64,000 nt of DNA from Dipylidium caninum. Its lineage: Eukaryota; Platyhelminthes; Cestoda; Cyclophyllidea; Dipylidiidae. This document shows positions 33,901 through 44,159 of this stretch, in pieces. A program made the translations under genes and the position numbers. The notes beneath the pieces are model-generated. The model searched no databases. It worked only from the letters and a program-made list of their open reading frames with translations, and was not told where the DNA came from. Position 1 is the first letter of the stretch. The number at the start of each line of letters is the position of its first letter. The stretch lies in contig QEYB01001025.1 in the NCBI GenBank assembly GCA_017562135.1, positions 1-64,000 on the forward strand. The letters are read 5' to 3'.

Positions 33901-35110
33901 TTAATTGTGACAGACCTTTCTTCATGACTTGATCCGGTCAAGTTCTTTTCCTGCAGCGACTGGCCTCCGCGCAAATGCCCCAACCTTTCTCTTTTCCCAC
34001 ACTTTCCTGGTTGTCATTGTCGTTGGGCCGCTGGCTTTGCGAGTGCTTGTGCGTTCTATTGTTGCAATAGCAGTTTTGTCGTCTTAATGTTACTCCCTCC
34101 GTTTTGAGCAACTCCGATTAAAAGAGCACACTTTTCGTCATGTTATATTTCGATACTTCATGATGCCTTTCATATTTTACACAATTTGTGCCGATACACT
34201 AGCTGCTACTTCCGCAGCTCTTCACTTCTTGGCTTTGCGTGGCTTTACACTCCGTCCTTTCGTCCGCTTGAACAGTCACTTCGGACGTAAAATTGGCACG
34301 TGGCCAGATGGCCACAAATCGCAGTTTGGAAATGCCCAAAGAGGCTTTTGTGGGGATATGAGAGGCTTCTGTTTTTCGACAGTGTTCTACTGCCTGAACA
34401 GTAGTTTCCTGGGTGGTGACAACGCCAGGGGCAACTTCTGTGATTTTTCCCTCTGATATGTCAAGCACTTTGCTCTTCAACCGGTCATGGTGATTAAGGA
34501 GGTTATCGAAATCGGCAGTAGAAGCCCTCCTCCTTCGCAGGAGACCCATTTGCTTCTTCGACGACGGCGTGACGACTTCTTCTTGTCGGTCACGAGACCC
34601 GACTGGCTCCGGGAAGAACGTGCATTGCCCATCGTTGCAAGAATATTTTTGAAAATGCCAATCAAAAAATCGTAGGCCAACGGTTCAATTGTTTGCGAGT
34701 ATTGATTTTTTTCTTGTCACTTCTTCACCGGGTGTCTGAAACATCGCTCTAGACGCCGCACAAGTAAAGTGTCGGGCTAAATTGTTACTCCACGGGAAAG
34801 GAGCAGCTTTAGGCATGTCCTGCGTGGATGACTGTTTCGCATACGTTTTTGCCGGCGTCAAGAGGGCTTTTTATGAAGGTATTTAAATTCAAGTCTCAAT
34901 TTTCGTCTCACTCCCCACCACTCTTTTCACGATCTTTCAACCTGCAGAGCTGATTCATTCAAGTCTTCTTTGCATGCAATAAACCTGCCGCCAAGGAAAA
35001 TTTTCTGGCCAACTCATTTGTACAATTTCTGCTCTTTTGACATTTCATGGGGAGCTTTGAGCAAGGTAAGATGGGCATAAATGCAATGAAATAAGTTGGT
35101 AGACTTATGT
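33900..35110 (-). repeat. Family A repeat, copy 3
   Basis: Direct match to 2,110-3,300: GATCCGGTCAAGTTCTTTTCC near 33,941 in pieces, CGCTGGCTTTGCGAGTGCTTGTG near 34,030 in pieces, GGTGGTGACAACGC near 34,412 and GCAAGGTAAGATGGGCATAAATGC near 35,062 in pieces. The minus frame 34,199-34,549 is open for 116 codons with RRRRASTADFDNLLNHHDRL, then TTQETTVQAVE, and ends KATQSQEVKSCGSSS. Upstream pieces (34,477-34,680) are in another frame. Decayed. Confidence 0.65.
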
Positions 35111-35645
35111 AACTGTAACTTCTCGTGCATTTATTCTTGCATCGCCCCTCTACCCGCCTCTCACACCTCACGCGCGCAGTTACTGTCCTCCTCGACTCGT
35201 TCAGCCCTACAGTGATACCTGTACGCCACCGTGATCGGTGACGTCAACACTTCCGTAGTACAAATTATGAGATCGCTTCTCCAAGCATTTTCTTGAAATC
35301 AGCCTCCTCTTCCACCAACCCTCATCACAATTTCTCACGCCTTCATAAAAGCTCCTCTCAAGGCCCCCCCCCCCCCCACCCACATCGGAGCTTAAACCCT
35401 TCGACTATCGGTGAGCGAGGCGAGCCCGCCATGGACGCGTTGAACGCACCGCAACAAACGTGGGTTCGGAGATTATTTTGAGAAAGAATGCTACTAAGCC
35501 TTCTTGAGCTGAAATGAAATAATAAATTGGAAGAATGCAAAGACAAGCTTTTGTACCACCATTTTCTTTATTTCCCGTCTTCCATCGCCAAGAGCATGTT
35601 GCTGGGGCGCAGTAGTATGGGAACTAAAGAGTATTTAGATGAGAC
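35111..35645. other. No recognised feature; long C run
   Basis: A run of 14 C lies at 35,364-35,377. Otherwise I see only short frames without motifs. Confidence 0.5.
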
Positions 35646-35649
35646 CAGT

Positions 35650-36010
35650 CGTAATGCTTCTCTCATGCAACTAAAGAGCCCATTTGTGGACTGCGTCGTC
35701 GATCTGAAAGGAGATGAATGGATGGCAGGAGAAATTCTTCACGTCCACTTAAAATCCTGTTAACAGAGAGCTACAGACCTTTTTGGGAGGGGCGCTCCTT
35801 CTCGCCCTCGTCGGTGCCATGGTACCTAATTTCGTAATCCACTGTCGACTTCTGATCTACTTCTTCTCCTCTTCTATGGGCTCCACTTCCTTAGAGCCAG
35901 TAAGAGACAGGCCACATTCAGTGACGATGGACGCGTTTTGCGCCAATGAAGATGTAAAGTTATGTGAATTGTTCGACCTGTTCTGCGCACTCTCCATACG
36001 GGAGGGTGGA
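35650..36010 (+). repeat. Family F fragment and family G segment
   Basis: 35,650-35,780 resembles 26,300-26,440 in direct orientation (TCTCATGCAAC, CATTTGTGGACTG, AAAATCCTGT with TCTCATGGAAC, CATTTGTCGACTG, AAAATCCTCT). 35,870-36,005 is an inverted match to 39,195-39,360 (TTAGAGCCAGTAAGAGACAGG, GTTCGACCTG, TGCGCACTCTCCAT), at about 80 percent identity by eye. The + frame there reads EPVRDRPHSVTMDAFC. No domain. Confidence 0.45.
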
Positions 36011-36109
36011 CGAAAATCATCTTTAAACCTGATTGTCCCTTTGGACAATAGCATTTTCTTGAAATATTACCACCTTGCATGTACGAGGTTTACGATGCAT
36101 ATCTAAATT

Positions 36110-36240
36110 TACCTCACGAAAGCCGACGAATTGACCCACCAGGCCGAGAAGACGGTTTTTTCTGCACAGGCCAACGATAAATGCATCTTCTGCCACGTTG
36201 ACGTGCAGTGGCCGCCCATGCACGATGAACAAGTCAAGTC
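36110..36240 (-). repeat. Family R3 fragment
   Basis: The minus strand reads GLVGQFVGFREVNLDMHRK, corresponding to DKVGPFVGIREKIVEMHPK at 16,656-16,895 minus and to EVGPLVGIHERI at 3.5 kb. Only this short block is recognisable. Confidence 0.4.
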
Positions 36241-36289
36241 GTTTGCCTGCATGAAATTATCCGTCGGAGAGGGTGCAGAACAGGTTCAC

Positions 36290-36830
36290 TGGCGCAGATG
36301 ACGTGGCAGTGCAGAAAGTGAGGAGAAGAGTATTTCGGCTGCTTGAGCCAAGTAGTAGAGTGGACCTCGCCAGTGGATATGGGAAGTAGGCGTCATGACA
36401 GGACGTGCTGAACGCGTGGCTTCTACAAAAGGACCAATTGTACTGGGCAGAGGAATTTCAGGGGACGTGGAGCACTTCCCATGTGACATATGACATTTGC
36501 GAAGTCACAATCGACAAATGAGCTCCTAGATCCATGAGAGAAGATTTATGTCCTGCTTCATGGAACTACTCACTTCTCTTACTACTTCACCACATCAACA
36601 GGGGAATTGTAGTCGCATCGCTGCAATGGCATTCATTTGCAGAATAGCCTTCTCGGTCACTCTCGCCCCAATACTTCGGACATAATTGTGAAGTAAGTAA
36701 ATGGACGAGAGTAACGTGTGGAAAATGGGTAGGCTATTGAGATTCGGTGTGGTAAGAAGTTGAGCCACGTGGTGAGGTGGAGATGATAGAGGGGAAGGCG
36801 TTCAGGGGAACAACCGCCCTCACGTGCGAC
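36290..36830 (-). repeat. Family F repeat, copy 2
   Basis: Inverted partner of 26,090-26,590. Minus frames carry LAQAAEILFSSLSALPRHLRQ in pieces (36,286-36,489) and TWLNFLPHRISIAY (36,657-36,848). Together with the family A segments at 27.0-27.76 and 34.68-35.11 kb it makes a larger, interrupted inverted pair. Confidence 0.6.
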
Positions 36831-37079
36831 AGACTCATTCTTTGCCAAGAAGGCTCTTTCGCGAGTCTTCGGTGGACATGCTCACTGATATTCGCGGTTC
36901 TTTAAGTTCCATGCGGTGAGATTTGTGCCTTGCTTTGCCTCGCATATTCTCCGACCCTGCGGCTTTAAATCGGCAGCTTGTCCGGCCGCAGTGACTCACT
37001 TTTGCATCCGAAAGTCACCTTCATCATATCGAGAGCCTCAGATTATCAGCTCCTATGCATTCACCTCGTCGTCTCCATT

Positions 37080-39270
37080 CATTCCGACGAGATAACGCCG
37101 AGGATGAGGGTCGACAGACTTGCGAGTCTGGGCGTACAGTGGGCGGCAAAAGTGCGACACACCAGGAGCTTCGTGTGACAGTATTGGCTCTGTGTCAGAA
37201 TCGAGGGGCTCGCCACGGAGTAAGGAGGAGCAGTCGTACAGGTAAGACCAAGTGAGAATTCGAACAAAACGAGCCTCCTGCACTTATGCTGCTGTAGCTT
37301 GCTTAGCAAAGACATGCGGGAGAGTTTTGAGCGAGGCAGATGGAAGCAGAGTGGGGGAAGGCAGAACTGAGATAACGAAGGAAAACAACTGAGAACACGA
37401 TCAAATCTCGTTGCAGTACATAACACCAGTCTATGTTAAGTCTACACTCTAAGCACGGAGTAGAAAAATTGAGACAATGGGCCCACTGCGGAAAACGGCT
37501 TAGGGGCCTGTGCGCAAACAAGGTTGGGAAGAGTGGGGCGAGAGCAGTGCTGAAAGGCGATGAAAGCGAATTCGCCACTCAATATTTCTCTTCACGCCGC
37601 CTGTGCAGAGAAAGTCTGTGATTACATTTCTTCACGGTTGTTGCCCTGAATGAAGCCTTGCTGTCGTTACGTCTGTGATGCGGAGGGAAATTGTCACCCC
37701 TGCTCGAGTCAGTAACAGTCGGAGCATTTAGTGGGAAATGAACCATCATCTCATCTGGCTTCTTCCGAGATTCCTCGACAAGCAGCCTTTTCGCATCACT
37801 AAGCGCAGACTGCATCAAGAAGGGCGGGAATTGAGAATACCGTTTGCAGGACCTACTTGGTAGGATTTGACAGCGCCTTAAATAGGCGCAAACACCAGTC
37901 AGATTCTTTCGACCGCAGCTCAGGCTGATCCGTAAGCAGGCTCGTGAGAGTGGCGATCAAACGTCATCTTCGAGTGATTGAGTCGCCTCTAAGGCTTATT
38001 AGTCAACCGTGACTGGATGTCAGTTGATGAGTGTTATTCACGGCTGACATGTTCTCTGGATTAAAATTTTGCTTACAAATTACTACACTGACGATAATCA
38101 ATGCAATGCTCGGAAACTTGTTAATTTCTTTACTGGCAGGGGGGCAAAGCTTATGTCGTGTAGAAAAATACGCAGAAGGGCGTTGTCTTTAGAGCCTAGT
38201 AATAGCACAAGGTGGGACTGAGACAGAACTTAGATTGAAAGAAAGTAAGTCTATCACAACACTTGTTCGTAGGTTATCAATTAATTGTTCAAACCATACC
38301 ATTTGCCTTGATTACTGTAGCGAAAGTGGCTCCTATTCCTTATCCCAGTCGGTGGGACTGAGAGTGTTCGTGCGAATGGAAACCCACTATTTCAAATGAG
38401 TAGGTTGAAGAAACGCCGTAAGATGGAGCCGCCAGCTACAAGAGTCTCATGGATGCGTGTAAGGGCGTTTGCAGTCCGACGGTGCAGAGGACGGACGAGC
38501 GGCCAACTTTTCTCCTAACATGAAAATACACCTTGACAAGGTGGGCAGTCTCTGAGTGACGACGTAGGGTAGTGGGGAAGTGGAAATCAATTGATTGGTC
38601 AACTGTGATTTTCTCATTAGTTATCTCTTCCTTTCGTCTTTCAACTAGGTAAGCAACAATGTTATCGAGTTCCTAGTGTTTCTCTTTTGGAGTCAACGCT
38701 TTGTCGTGGGTAACTCTCCTCAGCCATTCCAACAAATCATGCTCATCATCCTATTGTAATATTACTTTCGTTCTTTCCTGGGGCATTTCATCAGTGATGG
38801 AGTATTCCTCTCGTCGAAGTGGTCTAACACATGTTTCCATGCATCTACGCTTGGGCTGACTCCATCCCCATTTGTGGCGGACCTTTCGAGGTGACGTGAT
38901 CCGGTTAATTTCTTTACCGAAGCCGCCAACTGTCTTCCTCTCAAATCACCCGCTCCGCCCCTTTTCCCACACCTCCATCGCTGCCGCTCACTGTTGAAAC
39001 ACTAGTTCTTACCTTCGTGAGGTTATCCCCTTCCGCCTTGAGGCATTTCTCTTCAGTGGGCATACTTTTCGTTGCATCATCTTCTGGTATTTCATGATCA
39101 TTTTCATCTTCTGTACACTGTGTGCCAATGCACTTACTCCTACTTCCATAGCTCTTCACTTCTAGGTTGTGGGATGCTTCACACTTAGTCATTTTGCCCT
39201 TACTATTTGGCTGCCCGAAATACCCCATGGAGAGTGCGCAAAGCAAGTCGAACAAGCAACACAACATTAC
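37080..39270 (-). repeat. Family A repeat, copy 4 (most complete for the 3' blocks)
   Basis: Direct match to 5,990-6,480 (via 37,080-37,690), then to the segment lost from the left arm (37,690-38,290, inverted match to 22,543-23,189). It next matches 6,480-6,710 (38,300-38,560), then 1,880-2,470 (38,640-39,190). It therefore shows the natural order of blocks without the 645-base loss. Minus frames: 37,579-37,818 (LLVEESRKKPDEM, HHRRNDSKASFRAT, SLHRRREEK) and 38,941-39,267 (KCEASHNLEVKSYGS, KSMPTEEKCLKAEGDN). The second matches 2,008-2,367 minus (RSMPTESECPKADGDY). Interrupted by stops. Confidence 0.65.
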
Positions 39271-39274
39271 AGAT

Positions 39275-40375
39275 TCAATGGCACAACGCGTCTACGGTCA
39301 CCAAATGCGGCTTGTCTCTTGCTGGCTATAAGGCAGTGGAGAGAAAAGTTTTCGGCAGTGGATCTCGAGAGTAGGCGTTGCACTGTGTGCAGGATTGTCT
39401 GGGAACGCAGATAAATTTTCCTTCCATCCCTTCATCAACTTTCACCTCGCCACCTTTTCCCTCTGCTACTTTGCAACTCTGTGGTTGCGTGGGAGAAGCT
39501 TTCTGGCCCGTCTCACCTAACCACTTCTAATTTGTCGTCACATTTCAATTCAACGAAATTTAGCCGCATTGTTTTGCGTGTGGAAAATGAATAGCCTGTT
39601 AAAACGAAGTGTGGAAAGATGGCAAGCCAAGTTGGTGCGGTAGAGATAAGATAGATGACAAGCTGTTCCGCCCGCCCTCCGAGGGCTTGCCTCGCTCATC
39701 CGTATTCACAGTGTTTAAAGTTTCGCGTGGACGTGGAAGCCTTGGTAGAAACTTTTATGAAGAGAAAGAGGAAAAGGCGGGCAGAAGAGTGAGAAACTGT
39801 TGAAGGGTGTGGCGGAAGAAGAGGCTAATTTTGAGAAAACTCGTGGGGACGTACAAAACATCCACATCGATTCTTGTCAGGGTGGAATTTAGTCGTCTTC
39901 AGCTCCCCCTTCCACTCCATGTCATGCAAGATCAAGAGACCTCTGAGTGTGCCTAAAACAATGAACATCATTTCAATCCACTGCATTGATTTAGTGCAAA
40001 TCACCCTCGGCCACAGTGCAAATGAGTTTACAACTCTACGAAGGGGTAATTAGGTATCTCATGTACTCCTAGAGGGATTTGATAATTCAAGAAAAGCATC
40101 CCCCACGCAGACCGACATGTGGTGGACTGAAGAGACATATTGAGGTTCGGATGCCGTGGAGTAAGTGGAGAACCACGTTATTAAATGACTCTCACCTGTT
40201 GTTCTGTTACTCAATTTGCCGAAACAGGACGGTTGGGGTGGGGAGGCGTAGCCTTGGGGAGCCAAGGTGGATGCAGCAGGGCAAAGAGGGACTAGAGTCG
40301 GTTTTGCCTTCAAGTCGGGGGAAGGAAAGTACCGAGGGCAGGGTTGTGACTTCGAACTATTTTGTGTTGAAAAAG
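39275..40375. other. No recognised feature
   Basis: Apart from the family G match (39,195-39,360) I see only short frames: 39,609-39,803 plus and 40,079-40,441 plus. The second is open for 120 codons without motifs. Confidence 0.45.
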
Positions 40376-40379
40376 GAGT

Positions 40380-40925
40380 TACGAATACCGCAGCTCCTCA
40401 CTGCATCACCCTGGCGTAATCGGGTCATTACATGCTACTGAGAGATAATGAGTGGCAACCTGCTTCGATTTAAAACACTGAATGAACAGTTGTTTCAGCA
40501 GGGCATTGTGAGAGGCGAGGATATGTGGAGCTGTTAAATGAAGGGAAGGTGTGGGAACACGCACTCAGTGACCACGAAACCCCTGTCTACTTCACTTGAG
40601 TCCCCTAGCGCCTAATCGGAATCACCTCCTCTTCGGGGCTGTGGTCATTGAGTTCTCACCGGTACATTAGTGTGCATCCACGACGAGGCCGCAACATCGT
40701 TGGAAATGTGAGGATGCGGTGAAAGAGCAGGGCTGCCTCACAATGACTGAAGTTACTCCACTCGTCCTGTTTGCACAGAAAATGCCCCTTGAAAGCGGCT
40801 CAAATCCTTTATCATTCAGCCTTCCGCATAACCTATTTTTCGTCACACCGTCAACGTGGGCCTGCGGGGAGAAAACCACTCTCTTCTCCACTCTGAAGCT
40901 TGTCCTCAACGCACCTTCATGCGGG
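40380..40925 (+). repeat. Inverted repeat 4, left arm (family E)
   Basis: Inverted match to 43,490-43,960. Shared + words here are CAGCTCCTCACTGCATC near 40,390, GAAGGTGTGGGAACACGCACTCAGTGACCA near 40,543 in pieces and GGGGAGAAAACCACTCTCTTCTCC near 40,866 in pieces. Identity is about 80 percent by eye. The match stops abruptly near 40,925. The minus frame 40,667-41,164 is open for 165 codons (ALRTSFRVEKRVVFSPQAHV); the partner reads ALRTSFIVEERVVFSLQAQV on +. No known domain. The two arms enclose the compact gene at 42.7-43.0 kb. Confidence 0.6.
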
Positions 40926-41039
40926 GTCAGTGAGAAGCTTAGGTGGTGGCAGCGGGATGATTCTTGGTTGGAAAGTGAACGTTGAAGCGCGAGAACACCG
41001 AATCTCTTGTGCCACTCACCGACAATCGCCGAAAAGGAT

Positions 41040-41345
41040 TGCATAGCGTGGCGACGATTTCGAATATCAGTGGCAATGAATGCCTCTCTACCCCTTTCGT
41101 GCCACTCTCGCATGAGGGTACAGTAGGTAATGCTGCAGGATATTTCGCCGTAATCTCGCACCACTCGCTGCCAATTGTGTTACAGAAGCTTTGTCAAAAG
41201 TGATGATAGGGCGTGTGATGGAGGACCGATTAGCGGGTCACACACACACACACACACACGCAGCATCGGGGTTATGGTTGTCGTAATGTCCGTGTACAAT
41301 GCCGATGACTCACTCCTCGACCTTCAAATCATACGGATCAGTTGA
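41040..41345 (+). repeat. Family E2 repeat with (CA)n, copy 1
   Basis: Direct match to 45,830-46,070: GATATTTCGCCGTAATCTCGCA near 41,139 in pieces, CGCTGCCAATTGTGTTAC, GAGGACCGATTAGCGGGTCA near 41,221 in pieces, then a CA run, then ATGCCGATGACTCACTCCTCGACC in pieces. The CA run is about 21 bases here (41,239-41,259) and about 12 in copy 2 (45,973-45,984). After the run the + frame reads VVVMSVYNADDSLLDLQ here and VVMLVCNADKSLLDLQ in copy 2. Confidence 0.6.
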
Positions 41346-41777
41346 GCCCCCACGATCGCCACCTTCCTCGTCCCAGCCCCCCTCTCCATCCCAATTTATT
41401 CCTTAAATCGCAAACCATGTAGCAAGTATTTTTCGAATTGATGACACTACTTGTGATCCCCTCCCTGCCTATCGATATTAGGTAATAATGACGAGTGCGA
41501 CGGGTGAGGTCAGAGAGGACTTCTGCTGCGCTTGGACGTATCCTTTCCGACCAAGTATCAACCCAGAAGTTGCGGCCGAAGGTGAGATGCTGCCATTTAG
41601 CGGGAGGCTCGACTGCGACTGGTTAAACACTAACTGGAGCGCAAAAGTCACACTTGATGGTGTTGAATGGAATAATCGCAGTACAGAAATAAAGAGGCAG
41701 CACGATTAAATTCTTGGCCATTATCCACCGGCACGTGCCTCATAAAGGTCGACTTTGCGTGGACTCCGATATTGTTT

Positions 41778-41787
41778 GGGGGGGGGG
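41778..41787 (+). repeat. G10 homopolymer
   Basis: Ten consecutive G. Mentioned because such runs are common sites of length error. Confidence 0.8.
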
Positions 41788-42009
41788 ACTATGCGGAATA
41801 GAGAAGAATGATGAGGATGAGTAGTGGGAGAAAGGTGGAATACCACACCATGCAATTCATGAAAGTCATCTCAACCAGATTCCTCATGCGGGATAACGTG
41901 AAGGCGACAGGAAATCAGGTGATCCTGGCGGATCCCACGCGTTGGAACCATACTGGCGACTCAAACACTTGTCCATCATTGCTCAGTAAGTTGTAGTCGC
42001 ATACGTTTG

Positions 42010-42260
42010 GCACGTTGTTTTTGGGGTGGTAGTGTCACTGTCAGAGCCAGTGTCGTATGAGGTAGACCAAGTGGAAGGCGGCCACATTTGCGTCTTGTAC
42101 AAAGGCTCCCCGTCAGCGTCTTCAGCCTGGAAAAGAATATGGACTTATAAACATAACAGACGAGTTTTCACTCATCAGCCAACGACTTTCGGCCCTCCTC
42201 CAACCTCCCCTTGCCCTCTGACCCGAGTCACGCCCTTATTTGTTGTCAAGTGGATTTTAT
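42010..42260 (+). repeat. Family B block gamma, copy 3
   Basis: Matches 4,570-4,690 in direct orientation (ATAAAC, AGACGAGTTTTCACTC, CTGACCCGAGTCACG) and 30,780-30,930 inverted. The + frame 42,026-42,280 contains CVLYKGSPSASSAWKR, VFTHQPTTFGPPPTS and PLTRVTPLF, against CVCSKAPRQRLQ, VFTPQLTTLGSSPTS and TLTQVTRF in copy 2. Ends before the WASDLSP part. Confidence 0.5.
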
Positions 42261-42586
42261 TTCGAAACTCATCGAAATGAAAGTCCCAATCGCTGCCGTA
42301 GCCTGACGCCACGGATTGCGGCGACTGTCACCTCGCGAGGGACTCTTAGGCGAATCAGTTCACTGCTCTATTTGCGGCCCCTCGCATCGACTAACGCATC
42401 GTCCAACGGCACAGCAGGAATGTGAAAGTTGGCCGAGGGGGCGCCTACCGCATCTCATCTTATCGAGGGTCACTGTGAGCCATGAAGAGGAAGTGCAGTT
42501 AAAGGACCTGCGAGAGCAAGGATGAAAACCCAACACGGATTAAAGTCGAGTCAAATAGAGGAAAGTGGATTAGGCGAAGCAGTGTA

Positions 42587-42592
42587 TTTATT
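42587..42592 (-). terminator. AATAAA polyadenylation signal
   Basis: AATAAA on the minus strand, about 78 bases after the proposed TAA of the compact gene at 42,671. A GT-rich stretch (GTGTTGGGTTTT) follows some 50-60 bases further, as expected for a cleavage site region. Confidence 0.55.
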
Positions 42593-42670
42593 AATGGAAA
42601 GCGCACTGAACAAAGCAGAGTAAGGCAGAGCAGAGCGGGTTGGGGCGGGGTTGGACAGGGGTGAGTCTGC

Positions 42671-43032
42671 TTACTGAAGAGGATAAGACGAGGCGAGGTT
42701 GTGTGAGTTCGGAGGCACACCTCTTCCTGGTGAGGAGGGAGCAGGCGAATGGATAGGATCATCGCCGTCTGCGTGGTTGGGGAAAAAAGCGACTGCATAA
42801 ATTCGTCTATGTGCCGCCTGATGTACTTGTCGGCCGCTTCCCTCAGATTGAACAACATCAATCTTTTGTGAAGACTCTTCGTTGCCCTTATCTTTCCATC
42901 CACCCGCATCGCAATGCGCACGGCATCCAAGTAGGTCATCTCATCCGTAACAAATTTTTCCTTTTCGGTGGTGCTGCTGCTGCTGCTGCCGATGTCGTTG
43001 ATAGACGAATTGTCACGAGCGCGAGTAGTCAT
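42671..43032 (-). CDS. Compact intronless gene, about 120 residues, unknown function
   Basis: The ATG at 43,032 has A at -3 and follows a TATA box and CCAAT boxes at sensible distances. The protein starts with a Ser-rich flexible segment (GSSSSSTTEKEK, residues 15-26). A charged, helix-prone core follows (residues 30-80: TYLDAVRIAMRVDGKIRA, SLHKRLMLFNLREAADKY, IRRHIDEFMQ). In the printed frame the ORF runs on through the AATAAA to 42,499 (177 codons). If one T is missing from the T6 run at about residue 82, the frame instead gives a Pro/Ser-rich tail (HSPAPSSPGRG) and stops at TAA 42,673-42,671, 78 bases before AATAAA. I prefer this reading. No introns, no membrane segment, no family recognised, no second copy. 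It lies within the loop of inverted repeat 4. Confidence 0.6.
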
Positions 43033-43098
43033 TGTCGGACAATGATGCTGCCAATCACGGTGCGAGCGAGTAATGCGGCAACAAGGCGACCCGATGAT

Positions 43099-43172
43099 CT
43101 TTTATAGGATTGACGAAAGAGGACAGTTGCAGACGCACCACCACCTCATTGGGTGGGCTACGATTGGCCAAT
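43099..43172 (-). promoter_or_regulatory. CCAAT and TATA promoter of the compact gene
   Basis: Reading the minus strand, CCAAT occurs at 43,163-43,167 (within ATTGGCCAAT) and at 43,148-43,152. TATAAAA follows at 43,106-43,100, about 68 bases before the ATG. With a start site some 30 bases after TATA the leader would be about 40 bases. The spacing is textbook for a eukaryotic RNA polymerase II core promoter. This supports a real, possibly strongly or stage-regulated gene; the regulation itself is inference. Confidence 0.6.
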
Positions 43173-43489
43173 TATCGGTGTTGAATGGGCGCCGATTTCA
43201 CAAGACAGCTTTTGGTGCTCAGGCCTGTTTGTTCATCCTGACAGTTGTCATCTAATTGCAAAAGCTCTTCATCTGAACTGTAAGTGGCCGCAAGCAGTCA
43301 GATTATGACAGCACAGACTAGTCCATGTGCCGATGGGAAATGAGGCATTTGAAATTGCCCGCATTGATCGTCTTACATGTCTACTCCCTTTCCTTCGCGT
43401 CATCGTAAGTCCTCGTAAGACGTCCCCATCCCCTCTGTCATGGCTTCTGCTTCGAAATGTCGGCAGGACCGCATCGAAAGTCAAGTGGT

Positions 43490-43960
43490 GTGAGTGTGCG
43501 TTGAGGACAAGCTTCATAGTGGAGGAGAGAGTGGTTTTCTCCCTGCAGGCCCAAGTTAACGATATGGCCGAAAAGACGGTATGCGCGAGGCTGAAGATAG
43601 AAGAGTTGAGCCCCTTTCAAGTGGCATTTTCAGTGTGGGCAGAGCGAATGGAGTAACTTCAGTCATTGTGAGGCAGCCCTGATCTTTCGCCGCGTCCTCA
43701 CATCTCCAACAATAATGCACCCTTGTCGTGGATGCGTGCTCATGTACCGTTTAGAACCCAATGGTCACGGCCCCGACAGAGGAGGCAATACCGATTAGGC
43801 GTTAGAGAACTCAAGTCAAATAGATAAAGGCTTTGTGGTCACTGAGTGCGTGTTCCCACACCTTCCCCTCACTGAACATCTTCAAGTATTCAGCAGCATG
43901 GAATGACTCGACTACCACAGAGCGATGCAGTGAGGAGTTGCACATGGATGAGTACATTTA
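43490..43960 (-). repeat. Inverted repeat 4, right arm (family E)
   Basis: Partner of 40,380-40,925. Contains GGAGAAAACC reversed near 43,540 and TGGTCACTGAGTGCGTGTTCCC near 43,833 in pieces. The + frame 43,327-43,656 spans its inner edge (ALRTSFIVEERVVFSLQAQV, VAFSVWAERME). Confidence 0.6.
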
Positions 43961-44159
43961 CTGTGGTGTGTCTCATAGAAGTTCTGCAGCCTGGCGGAAA
44001 TAAGGGCGATAACAGCGCGACGCGAACACGTCGGTTAAAATGCGTTAATGCGTGCGGTCAGCAATTGGTCGAAGGGGTCAGTGAGGGCCTTGATCCCACG
44101 AGCACTGTCGTTCGCGTCTTCGCCGCTAATCAGAGACAGCGGAAGGTGGGAATTTGGCA

